A stretch of DNA of 64,000 nt from Ancistrus triradiatus (Eukaryota; Chordata; Actinopteri; Siluriformes; Loricariidae): NCBI GenBank assembly GCA_025084515.1, contig JAJAGP010001514.1, positions 120,343 to 184,342 of the forward strand, written 5' to 3'. The notes under the pieces were generated by a model. That model saw only the letters and a list, made by a program, of their open reading frames with translations. It was not told the DNA's origin and did not search any database. Positions 24,963-37,350 of this stretch are shown here, in pieces. A program made the position numbers and the translations under genes. Position 1 is the stretch's first letter. Each line of letters opens with the position of its first letter.

Positions 24963-26269
24963 CCGAGCATAATAAAGCATAATGTTCTGCCTGACAACAG
25001 AGCTCTGATTGGTCGGCCTGATTTTAACGTGAACAACGCAGAAATTAGAACAGGCTACGCTTACAAATTTAATGCAGCACCACAGTCCGTCAGTTTCGGA
25101 CTCTGTGAAGGATTGCGTAAATATACATGTTTTCTTTTTCTCGTCCATAAAAATCGGTGTGAAAAGGCCTTGGACTCGGTTGATGTGTTTAGAGACTTTT
25201 GTTGTCTTTGTGTGTATGGTTTCTTAGGCTTATTTGTAACAAGCTGTAAATGGTGTGTCTGTCCTATTGTAAGTAGTACTTCTGTGTGTGTCTCGCACTA
25301 CCTGTTTATTCTCTCTAACCTATAACCATATAAACTGGTTCACATTCACTCTCTGTTTCGTCTGGCTGATCTTCCGTGTTGTTTGTAATGCTCTCCATCG
25401 ATGCACTTTTGGCTTCCATCAATCAAAAGTGTCAGATCCATCATACCAAAACCTTGTGCGCTGCTAAATCTTGTCAGACTAACCTAGCTAGTGCTTAATA
25501 AGGGAAGGCTGGTGTGGTCCTAATCATGAATTGATTATATATACGCCTCAGGTAAGAAATATAAAATATAAATATAAAATGGGATTTTATTTTATTTGTA
25601 TGTTTTCCAATGTCAAATCTACACAACCCTGTGAGTATCCTCCTATCCATCATGCCAGGATGGCCTTCAGATTCCTTTCTAAAGCAAAAAGTCTGTGGGA
25701 TGGAAATCTTTTAGCCGTGTTTTAAGTCCCAGATGTTCATGAGATAACCTTCATTTCAAACCCTTACGGCTCACTTTGATCTGATGCTCATGACAAGTTC
25801 TGCTGCATTAACCTTGCTCTTCTCCCTCTGGTCACAACATAGCGGAAACAAAAAAAATTATTTCTTCACCCTATGGTAATCTGAAGTGACAGCTGAGCTT
25901 TAGTGACAAACACGGGGAAACTTTTTGTGAATTATTGATAGCAGCTTGGCCAAGTCACGTCACCTATACTGGATGCCAACTTTTTTGTGGTTTTCCGTTG
26001 AAGGACAAAATAAATGTCTAAAAAAAACCCTTTTGCTGAGTAGGGTCTGTGTTCAGATCTTATCTGCGAGGTTTTCCCTTGCTGTGGTATCTATCTGAGG
26101 CCCCTGAGGGGGATGGTCCAGTTGCTATTGTTGCTGTCCGCCATCCTGGTGTGGGATTTCTTATAAAACCAGAAATTAAGCATCAGTGCTGTGTCTGGCT
26201 AATAACTGTATGTACAACCCAGTGACATTGAACAATAATGTACTGCTGTTGGTGGATACCAGTCATAAT

Positions 26270-27830
26270 TGTTTTATTTTTGTGCCTAGTATTTGTCAGC
26301 TGCAACTGACAGTCCAAACACTGGAAGAATCAAGCTTTTAAAGTCTGCAAAATGTTCCACTAGTCAGTCAAAAACAAAATCTAGCAAATAAATGGAAATA
26401 CAGATGTCCATGTTTTCACCAGAGCTGTTCCTCAAGTATCTATCCTGTGCCTTCTCGTCTATGCTGACTTAACTGGAACTCTGCATTGTTTTGTTGTCAC
26501 TTAAGGTGTAAGAAAGTTTAGTGGTTTTATTTTCTGATTTTTCGCTCTCACTACTCATTGTATGTGGGTCTTTGAGCTGAAATGTACAATCCAAACATTG
26601 GGAGGAAAAAATCTTAGTCAGAATCTCAATCTTTGGATCATACAGATTTTTTCACTAACGGTGATCCTCAAGTACCTACCCTTGGGTATTTATAATTGTG
26701 CTGACTTAATTGGTACTGTTCAAATTCTGCCGTTTATCGTGACTTAAGGTTAAAGCCATTTGGCATTTTTTTTACTCTTATTTTGCATCAGCACTCATCA
26801 TTGTAGGCGGGGCTTTGAGCTATAATTCGCAGTCTGACCATTGGGAGGTACATTCTTAATCGAAAGCTTGCAAGAGTTCATCCACTAGTCTGTCAGAAAC
26901 ATTTCCATTGATTTTGAAGACTTTTTTTTCCATGTTTTCATCTAAGGTGTTCCCTAAGTATCTGTCCTTGGTACCTTATAATTGTGCTGACTTAATTACC
27001 ACTGTTCAGTTTCTGTCTGCTCTATTGTGACTCAAGGCAAAAAATATTTAGATGTTATATTATCCCATTTTGCACCCTGACTACTTGTTGTAATCGGGGC
27101 TTTGAACTGTAATGTACAATCAAGCCATTCAGGAAGAAAGTCTTACATAGAATGTCTCCAACAAATCATCCACTAATCTGTCAGAAACAGAATATCTCCA
27201 TTGATTATGCAGACATTCCATGTTTTCATCAAAGGTGGTCCTTAACTATCTACTCTTGGGTCTTTATAATTGTCCTGACTTAATTGGTACTGTTGAAATT
27301 CTGCCTGTTTATCATGACTTAAGGTGAAAGTCATTTTTATGCTCCTATTTTGCATCCACACTTCTCATTGTAGGCGGGGCTTTGAACTATAATTTACAGT
27401 CTTACCATGGGGAGTCTTACCATTGGGTCTTAGTAGAAAGCTTGCAAGAGATTATCCACTAGTCTGTCAGAACTGTCTTTCCATTGATTAGACTTGATAA
27501 GACAAACTCTAATGTTTTCAGCAAGGTGTTCCTTAAGTATCTACCCTTGGGCCTTTGTAATTGTTCTGTTCAAATTCTACCCGTTTTATTGTGAGTTAAG
27601 GTGAAAAACTGTGTTTTTATTCAACCTATTGTGCACCCTAACTACTTGGGGTAGGCATGGTGTTGACCTGTAGTACAGTCCAGCCTTATAGGGAATAGTC
27701 TTATATACTATTCAATCTGAATTAGAGGCCTTCCAATAATCTTTTCCCACCTTTTCCAAAGGGTTGTCTACACTGAGGTCTTTATAATTGTGCCACATTA
27801 ATTGGGACTCTTCTCTTCTACCTTGTTTGT
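26270..27830 (+). repeat. diverged tandem array, units of about 230-290 bp, roughly six copies
   Basis: Landmarks recur in fixed order: a tccatgttttcatc word, caagtatctacccttgggt, tttataattgtgctgactta, ctgttcaaattctgcc, tgacttaaggtgaaa, gtaggcggggctttgaact, cattgggagg and catccactagtctgtcagaa. The gtgctgactta landmark or its remnant sits at about 26461, 26698, 26984, 27272, 27563 and 27790. No unit encodes a protein. Confidence 0.85.
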
Positions 27831-28879
27831 CAGTCTTATTGAGAATCCAGATCATTACGTCTTGCATTTTTTTTCACAAATGCCCACCTTCTCTGAAAAA
27901 AGTATCAAAGCACAGGCTCTGCTCTGGTGAGAAAGGTCCCATGGCACCCTGCGTAGGTTGATTTTCAATCCAAATCGCTTTTCAATCATGTTTTACAAAA
28001 GCCCCGGGTGTCTGGGACGTGAAAAGTGTCAATTAGAATGAGATGAGCTCCCTGCTGTAGACTCTCTGGGTGGTCTGACTATCACAGAAATCAAGACTGT
28101 CAGTCTGATGCTTTGTTCTCCGACACTCTTCTTCTTGCAGGCTTCTTTTCTGGCACCTTCGTTTATTCCTAGCCTGTTTGTGGGACAGAATTGTGGACAG
28201 GGTAATATGGCCTGTACATACCACCACCCCCTCCACCCAGCCATGGACAGAAGAGTTACACAACAGATGTAGTGACAATCGCCTTCTGAAATGCTGTAGC
28301 CTATTAGTGTAACACACACACAACAGCAGGTCCTTTTAAACTCCGACACCCAAATTGAGACCAGCCTGTGCTCGTCGTGTCGCTGATGCTGTAGTTGAAT
28401 ACATTTTCTCCATTTCTTTCTGTGCAACCGTAGATTTTAGGAATTTAAATGAGGTGCTTTAATAAGGATCGTGGGTGTAAATAAATAAAGTCAAGACTGC
28501 AGTTTCTCCTGACCTTTCAGACACCTCCGTCTCCTTTCAGTATGGTAATCCCGAGCCTTTATTGGTATTGTTCTTAATAACTTGTCTTTGTACAGCACTT
28601 TTCATTTCAAAGCCAATCTAAAAGAATTAAAACCAGTGATAAAGCAACTATGCTAATTTTGGACTTTTAGGTCATTTAGTTGAAAAATAATATAACAAAA
28701 ATCATCCACCTGCTGATCCCACACAGATCCCAGGAATTTCATTGCAGTTATGTCTCAGATGTCTTTCAAAAATTTTCAAAATTATGCTTTTGATTCCAGT
28801 GGAAGGAATCCCAAACTTCAGCTTCCTGTCTTCCCTCTTTCAGAAAATTCAGGTGCCCCGCCTGCTTTTCAACCTATAA

Positions 28880-29285
28880 CCTTGAAATGTGATTTATAAA
28901 CTTCAATTTTTAATATTAAATAATCAAATTTGTCATTTTCTGGAGTATATACTGTGTTTCAGAGTCTCCACAAAGTGCTCGATAGCTGTTAAACGGGTGC
29001 TGCATTTAATTCCAGAGTTGCCAGATCCCACCAGAGAATCGTCCACCTGGTCTATGTAAATAAACCCAAAAGAACTGGAATTTCTGGGAATAGGCAGACC
29101 TGGCAACCATGTTTTTTCCCGCTGGCTGCTCTGTGCACATGTGCAGACTGCAAAATCTTGAAATCGGATAAGTGATACACATGCTATGAGAAATCAGATT
29201 ACTTAAATAAAATCCAGCTTTCTTAATCTGATTTCTAGCTTGGAGTAGTTTGTATACATGACCACTTGAATAATCAGATAACTGC
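28880..29285 (+). mobile_element. MITE-like repeat, GTTTACATG family
   Basis: ttttaatattaaataatcaa, gcatttaattccagagttgc, ataaacccaaaagaac and ggaataggcagacctggcaa are nearly identical to 31550-31760. Confidence 0.75.
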
Positions 29286-29385
29286 AGAATCCCAAGCTTC
29301 AGCTTCCTGTCTTCCCTCTTTCAGAAAATTCAGGTGCCACGCCTGCTTTTTCAACCTATAACCTTGCAATGCGATTTATAAGCAT
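29285..29385 (+). repeat. local direct repeat of 28805-28900
   Basis: atcccaagcttcagcttcct through cttttcaacctataaccttg repeats the sequence at about 28809-28900 almost exactly, so it flanks the mobile element on both sides. Confidence 0.75.
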
Positions 29386-29640
29386 TTTTGGCGGGCCATA
29401 TATTTTCATTTGTAAAGTTAGAGATCTGAAAATGGCAAGTTAGCCCATTTCTGGTCGTGTTTATTCAAACCCAATGTCAAACATGAAAAGTACAGTTTGC
29501 TAGTCATTAACCCTTTAAAACTGGACTTACAGTGAGCTCAAAATGTGATTTTGGGGTCTGATTTTGGAAGAACAAGTATGCTTGAAGGATAGATTCATAA
29601 TATTGGTTTCTTCCTTGAACGAATATTTGAAGATTTGAAG

Positions 29641-30122
29641 TACAGTGGTACCTCAGTTCCTGTCGTTAGTTAGTGAAAAGTAAAAACACTTACTTTATTG
29701 TTGAACAACAGGCGCTAGCATAACTGCTAATGCTAACTTCAGCCAGTGTTCTGGCGCATGAAGTTCCTGTTCCCCTTTTGGTTGGCAGTCAATATAACCC
29801 ATTGTATAACCCATGGAGACTTATTTGCACTAGGAATACAGTACTGTAGATGTACAAACAAAGAAGAACATGATGAAAATAGAGATTTTCATGGAGAAAT
29901 AGCAGAGATTCACTTCACTGAGCACCGGCTATTGTGAATCTGAATCACTGCGTACTGAATCCTGAATCGAGTTTCGGCTAAAACGATTATCTCGACTCAT
30001 ACAAGTTTAAGCAAGTGCGTTTAAGCAAAAGACGAGAACCGAAAGAATTTTTTTTCCTCAAAATTCACCAAGAACCGAATGTGACGAGTTCTGAGGTGGT
30101 CGAGAACCGAGGTACCGCTGTA
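29641..30122 (-). mobile_element. GGTACCTCGG-ended repeat, shortened copy
   Basis: Starts tacagtggtacctcag and ends aaccgaggtaccgctgta with TA at each end; the interior matches 4735-5533 but lacks its central part. Confidence 0.75.
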
Positions 30123-31151
30123 TTTAAATTAATTTGGAGATTTCCCCCAAGTTCTCACATTTGACCTAGTTTTTGGACAGCATAATTTTCCAGAAAATTC
30201 CACTGATTTTCCAAAAACAAAAACAAAATAAATAAACAACAAAAAGTCCAACCAACCAAACAAAAATAATCTCGAAGAGACCTGATAAACAAACATTTTA
30301 TTGGCCTAAAGTTTTAAGAACAGATAAAGTCATACTGTAAAAAGCTCTGAACCCCTGGCATATGCCCACAGGGTCAACTGTTGACCCAAATGTATTGTAC
30401 TGAGGGCCTACTTTTGGGCCGAAGTGGCTTTGTGAAGCCTATTTTGTGCCCCTCTTAGTTCCATATGACCTGAATTTCTGACTGTGTACAGAAATGCATC
30501 CAAATTTAAGGAATAAATCATTTGTAAACCACCATGTTATCAGGTCTCCCAAAAGATATATTTTATACTCATTCAAATTCCAGTTTTAAAGGTTTAATAC
30601 CTGCCAAATTGCTGTGCGCATAGACTGTTTGACTTGGATCAACATGGCTAGAAATAAAAAGGAAATGTCCCTCCAAAAATGCATGCAAATCAAATTGCAC
30701 AGTCATGGGTTGAAAAGTGGGCATAGCACCCGAATATTGAAGGACTGTAGGATGATATGCAATGATATAAAGCTGAAGCTAGTGATTTCCGTTTGCCATT
30801 GTAAGGAGAATTTAGGAAAGTAAATCCGAGACATAACTGCAGCAAGGGTGTGTGCATGATCCTACTGCTTTAGGACATCAGTAACTCTGTTGGAGGCTTT
30901 ATTATGGGAACTGAATGCGGCAAGGGAGCAAACAAGCTGCTTGATTTCTGCCTTATTCATTTAACCCCACTATGAAAACATTCTGACATCATGCTGTGTT
31001 TTCCCTGATCCGGCTATCCCAACATGTGTTCTTTTGGTGCCGTGGGCGGATGACATGAGGAAAGACGGTCTGGTATTGTTGAGACTCTGTCTGTGTTTGC
31101 ACAGAATGGCCCTGCTTAGGTCTGCTCAAATATTGCTTCGCTGAAGAACTG

Positions 31152-31252
31152 ATGATAAAAACAGATGAGACCAGACAAGGTCCCTGTTCTGTCTTGCCCC
31201 TCTGTGCCAAGACAGAACAGGGACCTTGTCTGGTCTCGTCTGTTTTTATCAT
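31152..31252. repeat. 45-bp near-perfect inverted repeat (hairpin)
   Basis: Arms 31152-31196 and 31208-31252 are complementary with one mismatch (T versus C, tolerated as G-U in RNA). The loop is 11 nt, cccctctgtgc. The arm core is gaccagacaaggtccctgtt. Confidence 0.92.
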
Positions 31253-31419
31253 GTCCTTGTCACATTTTTCACTTCATTTATTTTAGGATGAACCCCTCCC
31301 CCCTAGCTAAAGCATTCAAATTGATTAACCATTTATAAAATAAACACACAAGCTGGAGTTATGGCTTAAATCCCAGGGTGCTCAATCCGAATAAATGCAG
31401 AAAATCAGGTTTTGTCAGT

Positions 31420-31945
31420 AATCCGAACAACAAATATACATGCACTTGAGTGATCAGATAGTGGGAAACGTCTGGGTTTACATGACCCAGGCAATAATTG
31501 TCTTTGCAACCAGCCATTAATCTCACAGAAAGATGTGATGTAAACTTAATTTTTTAATATTAAATAATCAAATCAAATTTGTCATTTTTTTGAGTATATA
31601 CTGCATTTCAGAGTCTCCACAAAGTGTTCGATAGCTGTTTAGCAGGTGCTGCATTTAATTGCAGAGTTGCCAGATCCCACCAGAGAATCCCCCACCCGTT
31701 CTATGTAAATAAACCCAAAAGAAGCGGAATTTCTAAGAATAAGCAAATCTGGCAACCATGTTTTTTCCCACTGGCCACTGACTGCAAAATCTTGAAATCG
31801 GATAACTGGTCCACATGCTATGAGAAATCAGATTACTGAAATCAAATCCAGCTCTCTATCGGATTTTTTAAATCTGATTTCTAGATTGGCGTACGCTGTT
31901 TACATGACCACTTGAATAATCAGAAAACATGTAAACGTGTAAAGT
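31420..31945 (+). mobile_element. MITE-like repeat, GTTTACATG family, long copy
   Basis: Left part gtctgggtttacatgacc; then ttttaatattaaataatcaa and aataagcaaatctggcaacc; right part gctgtttacatgaccacttg. Matches 28880-29285 and, inverted, 57160-57690. Confidence 0.75.
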
Positions 31946-32744
31946 GTTTCATACCTTCTCTTTTGTACAGTATAGCCGCTAATGCTTTACCCAAGGCTGT
32001 AAAGAATTTTTAAGGTTATCATTTATTATGCCATTTTTTTTTCCTTCTAAAAAGTTTTTACATTTCCTTTGACCTGAAGGCTTGACTTTTGTTTTCACAG
32101 TTATGCCCTGGTCTGAGGTTGGGGTAGCAGAGTGGGTCGACAAGGAAGGGAAAGAGGAAATATTTTGGTATACACACCAGAAATTTTAAGCCAGGCACTA
32201 AATTTATTAAATTGCATCTCTGCAATTTAATAACGCCCCCAGTCAGGATTAGCTCCAACTGAACAAAGTTTCAAAATAACACAAAGCGCTGCAAAGGATG
32301 GACTGGTCTTGGCACAGATAAGCTTAGATAACACAACTGACTGACCAAACGGAGCAATTACTCTTATAAAAATAAGAGGGATCCCGAACGAGCCCCCTAT
32401 TCTGTAGACAACATAGTCTAGAGTTGGGGAGACAGATTGGGTAAACATGGAAGGGTAAGGGGGAAATATATAGGAATACAGACCAGGGCAGAACGAAGAT
32501 GGGGAGGAACCAGCAAGTTAACCCACAGTATACACAACAAATGGCACCAAACAAGCCCAACTTCATAGACCAGACGTTGAATTATCTGTACAAGTACTTC
32601 TGGCTACAAGTGTGGTTTCATTTTTCTTGTTTCTCTGATCCGTTCTTTCTTTCTCTTTTCTCTGAGAATAATTAATATTTTCCTCTTACTGATATGCAAA
32701 CGCTTTTGTATATATATCGTCTTGATGCATGCTCAGTGATCCAG

Positions 32745-33096
32745 GTAAGAAAATCCAAGAAGTTGAATCTGTTCATCTGGACATAGATTTGTTTGGAGAA
32801 ACGTTTTGTCACTCATCTAAGGGATTGGGGAAGGGCTGCGATGGCTCCATTGTAAGATGGTGAGAGGTGTCCATCCCTGAACCGAGGAGGGGGCCTCAGA
32901 GTACACCTCTCACCATCTTACAATGGAGCCATCGCAGCCCTTCCCCAATCATGTGTCGTTATGCAAAGGTGCTGTATATAAGATTGGGGAAGTTTTCCAA
33001 CTGCTGAGACTGAAGAAGTCACTTAGATGAGTGACGAAACGTTTCTCCAAACAAATCTATGTCCAGAAGTACAGATACAACTTCTTGGATTTTGTA
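32745..33096. repeat. nested palindromic element
   Basis: Inner arms 32823-32870 and 32903-32950 are a perfect 48-bp inverted repeat with a 32-nt loop. Outer arms of about 70 bp (tttggagaaacgtt...tcactcatctaa, 32749-32821, versus ttagatgagtgacgaaacgt... 33023-33094) are also complementary. No coding capacity is seen. Confidence 0.88.
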
Positions 33097-33576
33097 TACT
33101 TACATGAGCATATAGTGGGGATTGGCCTTTCCTTCCTCCTGAAAAACACTTTGGTCTGAACTGAATAATACATGGAAATCACACTACATGTTTAATACCC
33201 TTCATTTCCCATCAGCCATAACTGGCTTCAAATTAAACCAGTAATTCAACCATAATTTTGCTCAAGGCTATCTTTAATGCATTGGTATGAAGCATGGATT
33301 TGTCCTATCATCCCCGAGACTAAAGATGAGAAAAAGGCATGTAGAATGAGCCACTGGAAAATTAGATATGGTTCGAGTAGTTTCCGTATTATCAGGGACT
33401 GAAGTCACCAGTGTGCTGCTGTTATTACAGAGGGAAAGGTTAACAATTGTATGTAGTGATATGTTTGCTATGCCCCAGGGGTTTAACAGATCCCATTTGC
33501 AGGTAAAGGTCACGGAGTAGGAATTTATGGTATCACTAAAGACTCTCATTCACGTCAACTGTTGCAGTAAGTGTAG

Positions 33577-34259
33577 TACAGTGGTACCTCATTTCTCACC
33601 CACCTCAGAACTCGAAATGTGTCTTGGCTCTAGTCCTTTGCTCGGTACTCTGCAAACCTGCTTAGACTTCTTTCTTATTACATCCACAGTAATGTATTCG
33701 TAGGGCAAATAAGTGCGATATCTTAAAAAGATCCTAAAAAGGTTAGTTTATAAGAGCCAACCGAAAGTATAGGAATTAGGGAATTGAACTGAACAAAATA
33801 GGAAATGAATGCTCCAGAACAACTTGTTCACCATTAAAGTGTTTTGTTTTTACTCTTCACTTTCAATTCATTACTCACTAAAGTACATGAGATTTTTCAG
33901 CATTTTATTATAAAATAAGCTTTGTGTTAATGATTTTGGCCAACTGTAGGTTAATGTAAGTGAAAATATAAGTGCTGATGTGTAATAGTCTCTATGATAC
34001 AGTATAGACTATATTAAAACTCCTTCAATGTACATTTAACTGATGATGGATTTGTCTGAACATGTCCTCATCATAAATCAGGGAGCTCCGGTACAATACA
34101 ACTCCATTAATGTATATGAAGTGGATTTTCTGGGGATCTGGAACGGATTCATTCAAGTTCTATTATTCCTTATGAGAAAAATTTGCTCGGTCTCATTGTT
34201 GTCAGTTCTCAATAAGACTTTTGGAATGAATTAACAATGGGAACCGAGGTACCACTGTA
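33577..34259 (+). mobile_element. GGTACCTCGG-ended repeat, complete copy
   Basis: tacagtggtacctcatttct at the left and gaaccgaggtaccactgta at the right form terminal inverted repeats bounded by TA. The 0.68-kb interior is non-coding and shared with 4735-5533 and 29641-30122. Confidence 0.8.
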
Positions 34260-34507
34260 TTTTACTGTATATATGTACGTGTGTGTGTGTATATATATAC
34301 GTATATATATGATGTATTATATATAATATAATATATATATTCTATATCTATATATCTATATATATACAATACAACACACACACACACACAAACACACACA
34401 CAGCACACACAGCAACACACATATATATTTATATTATACATATCTATATATGACGTATATTTATTTTTTGAAGCAGTATATATAATATATATATATAAAT
34501 ATCGAAT

Positions 34508-34593
34508 ATACTCCTCAAAAAATAAAGGGAACTCTTTGGAGTTATATTAGTTATATTGTGCTGTTTAAGTGGTCCCCTTTATTTTTCTGACAG
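34508..34593. mobile_element. miniature palindromic element, copy 1
   Basis: ctcctcaaaaaataaaggga and the mirrored cctttatttttctgacag at the ends, with internal gttatattgtgctgtttaag. It is slightly expanded and more diverged than the next copy. Confidence 0.75.
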
Positions 34594-34690
34594 TAATATA
34601 TACTATATATATATAATATATATATCTATATATCTATAATATATATATATATATAATATATTATATATATAAGATATAGATATATATATA

Positions 34691-34763
34691 CTGCTCAAAA
34701 AATAAAGGGAACTCTTGGAGTTATATTGTGCTGTTTAAGTGTTCCCTTTATTTTTCTGAGCAG
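34691..34763. mobile_element. miniature palindromic element, copy 2 (73 bp)
   Basis: Starts ctgctcaaaaaataaaggga and ends tccctttatttttctgagcag-like sequence; flanked by TATA on both sides. Confidence 0.85.
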
Positions 34764-35015
34764 TATATATACGTATGTATATATATATATATATATGCAC
34801 ATATATATATATATATGTGCATATATATATATATGTACTTGCAAAAAAAATAAACAGTGTTTGAGTACTGCACATGGTAGCACTATTTTTAAGTTTTTAA
34901 TCCCACTCCCAGTTAAGAGCAATAAGTTATGCTGGAATAAAAGTTTTCAGCTTCCCATAAATGCCCCCACCCCACTGAATGTTCTCTCAGCATCTCTTTA
35001 GTCATTCAGTAGTTC

Positions 35016-35017
<2 letters not shown>

Positions 35018-35070
<53 letters not shown>
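35018..35070 (+). repeat. (AT)n microsatellite
   Basis: About 50 bp of pure TA dinucleotides, then cacaca. Confidence 0.95.
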
Positions 35071-35076
<6 letters not shown>

Positions 35077-36129
35077 TACCGGTACACGTATTATTTTCAT
35101 TTATATTTTCATTTTGACAAGTCTTTTTCATTTTTCAATTATGTATTTGCTTGTGTAACTTTAGTTTTACAATTACTGCTCCAACATTTTGAGTAGATGA
35201 TGAGTTTTAGGCTTCTTTCAAAACTGCAAAACCTTTATTCATCAAACATAGCTAAACTGTAACACCGTTTCTAGCAAGAGAGAAATTGTGTACTCATAAT
35301 GCTGTTTTTTGTACTGCTACTATATGTACATTGAAAATATAATTTACCTTGCACTTACCAGGGAAAATTAACTTGGAGTGGGGAAAAAATAGGTAATTAG
35401 TTTCCTAGGTAGCGACTGAGGCTTCTAGGCAGTGATTCATTATTGACTTACTGTTAGATGGACCACAAAGAGCAGCATTTGTCATTTGCACAATCATGAC
35501 CATAAAGTAGAATGCACTTAAATATGCGAACAAGCCCATATATTTTCAAGGGGACCATTAGTAAAACGCATCTCAGTGCAGTTTCCATGTAATAAATGTC
35601 ATGAAGAATTTAATACAAAACAACAGCTGCTTGTTCTGATTGGAGACTTTATAGGCGCTTTGACTTCTGGGACCTGCTTTTTGATACGGATTTATTCTAA
35701 TGGCCCTGCAATGCCTAAGTAATCCATTCTATCGACCAGGCAATGATCTTGATGGAGATCAGCATTCTGAGCACTGGCTGTGTTAGCCTAGAGGCTAATG
35801 GCTAAATCAATGGGCTTGGACATATAGATATTGCTGAAAATGGTGGTGTTTTGGAGCGAAATGAAATGCGCCCACTTACAATCCACGTTATTAGACACAT
35901 AGTGAAACTTTCATTGGTGTTACTTTGGTTGAAGATGTTTTAGTTTGTGGACTATTCACAACTCAGCATGGGCAAAGATGTGTAGCTTCACAAATACTGC
36001 TGGATTATATCCTTTATTTTGCCAAGCTCATCTCTCGCCACTTGCCATTTCCCCCCGATCTCGCCTCTCGCCCTCACCAAGCTTAAAATGTGACAGATGT
36101 TCTGCCAGCAATTAAATTCTTCTTTTCTG

Positions 36130-36445
36130 AGCCGTTGGTAGGTGGCACTATAATCTTACTCTAAAATTGTAACTCCGGATGATGTACAGCCCCTGTCTGT
36201 TATCAGAGGCATTTTATAAGGAGGAGACTGATCACTGGTTGAAATATGAATGGGACTGTAGTACAGAAGCCCTGCCCCATCATTAGAAAGAACCAGTAAA
36301 TGTGTTGGAGAGGGGGATGGCAAGTCTTGGCCCCTTTGTAGTGGCGGGATGCACATGCACAGTAGCCAGAATAACCTTTAAAACATTTTATTTTTCTGTG
36401 TTATTTGAACCCAACAACGCAAGTAGGTTATATTATATTTGTAAG
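36130..36445 (-). repeat. ~310-bp dispersed repeat, copy 2 (inverted)
   Basis: Reverse-complement counterpart of 18345-18665: tacagcccctgtctgttatc, ttggcccctttgtagtggcg and tttttctgtgttatttgaac. Confidence 0.65.
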
Positions 36446-37350
36446 ATTATACCAGCGATTCCAAATATGTATTTTAAACGTTAATTTCTCTTTCAGATAT
36501 ATTTGTCTCTCTCCATTCAAATAGATAAAAGTCTGGTCTTGCATGGCTGGAAATAGCTGCTTGGTGGCGTTACCAAGATGGCGATGATCTTATGATGACT
36601 TTGCTGTTATTCATCGCAGAATAGATTTCATGCTCTTCGCATCACGTAAACAATTGTCAGTCACGGACTGTTTTGCGTACATTAATAGAAACTGTACATG
36701 TTTATGATCCCAAGGTGGTCCCTTTCCATTAATGGTTGGAATCTGAGTTCCTAAAGTTCCAATCTGAGCTAAAGAAGTACATACGGTACCTGACGGAATA
36801 TCCAGTGTTGTGGTTGGTGATCATGTGTGATTATAAAATGTAAATGTATGTAGGTAGGGTATATGTAGGGAGGCTGTCCTGCTGGATGTCTGTTCCGTAT
36901 TCAGTAATTATTTGGCTGGATTTGTTCCATTGGTCTTCCTGATACTTGGTAATTTATTATTCTTACCACAGGCAGTCGGTTTGTAGATCTATATAGAAGT
37001 GTGTGATGGTGCCAGAGCTTCTGTCAGGGATTTTTTTCCACTGATGTTGTAAATCTCATTAAAGATTCAGGTTCACCCATATTAATAATTAGTTTAATCA
37101 TATTTCAAGCAATGTTCTCAAAATCATAACCAGTGTACGAGGTGTACCTTTCGCACACAGATTTGAAATAATTAGGAAATATAATACAATTTTTGGTGCT
37201 CAGGTAATGCACCAGTCGTAGAATTATGCTGCAGCAGTGCTGCAACAGTGACCCCTACCTACTCTGCACTTGGGTCTGCCCTAAACGTGTTCTTTGGGGA
37301 TATATGCTGGAGCCTTAACGACCATGATCAGTCATTATTCAGTCATCTAT

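Larger units (their letters stand above)
34267..34838 (+). repeat. complex (TA)n/(CA)n microsatellite
   Basis: TA-rich runs with a CA stretch at 34374-34420, carrying two small palindromic elements inside it. Confidence 0.95.

Noticed and set aside
24960..25325. 121-codon plus-strand frame
   Set aside because: Begins at the edge of a dispersed repeat and shows no domain or conserved motif.
28029..28427. 132-codon minus-strand frame
   Set aside because: No recognisable domain, no splice context and an overlapping frame of similar length; most likely chance.
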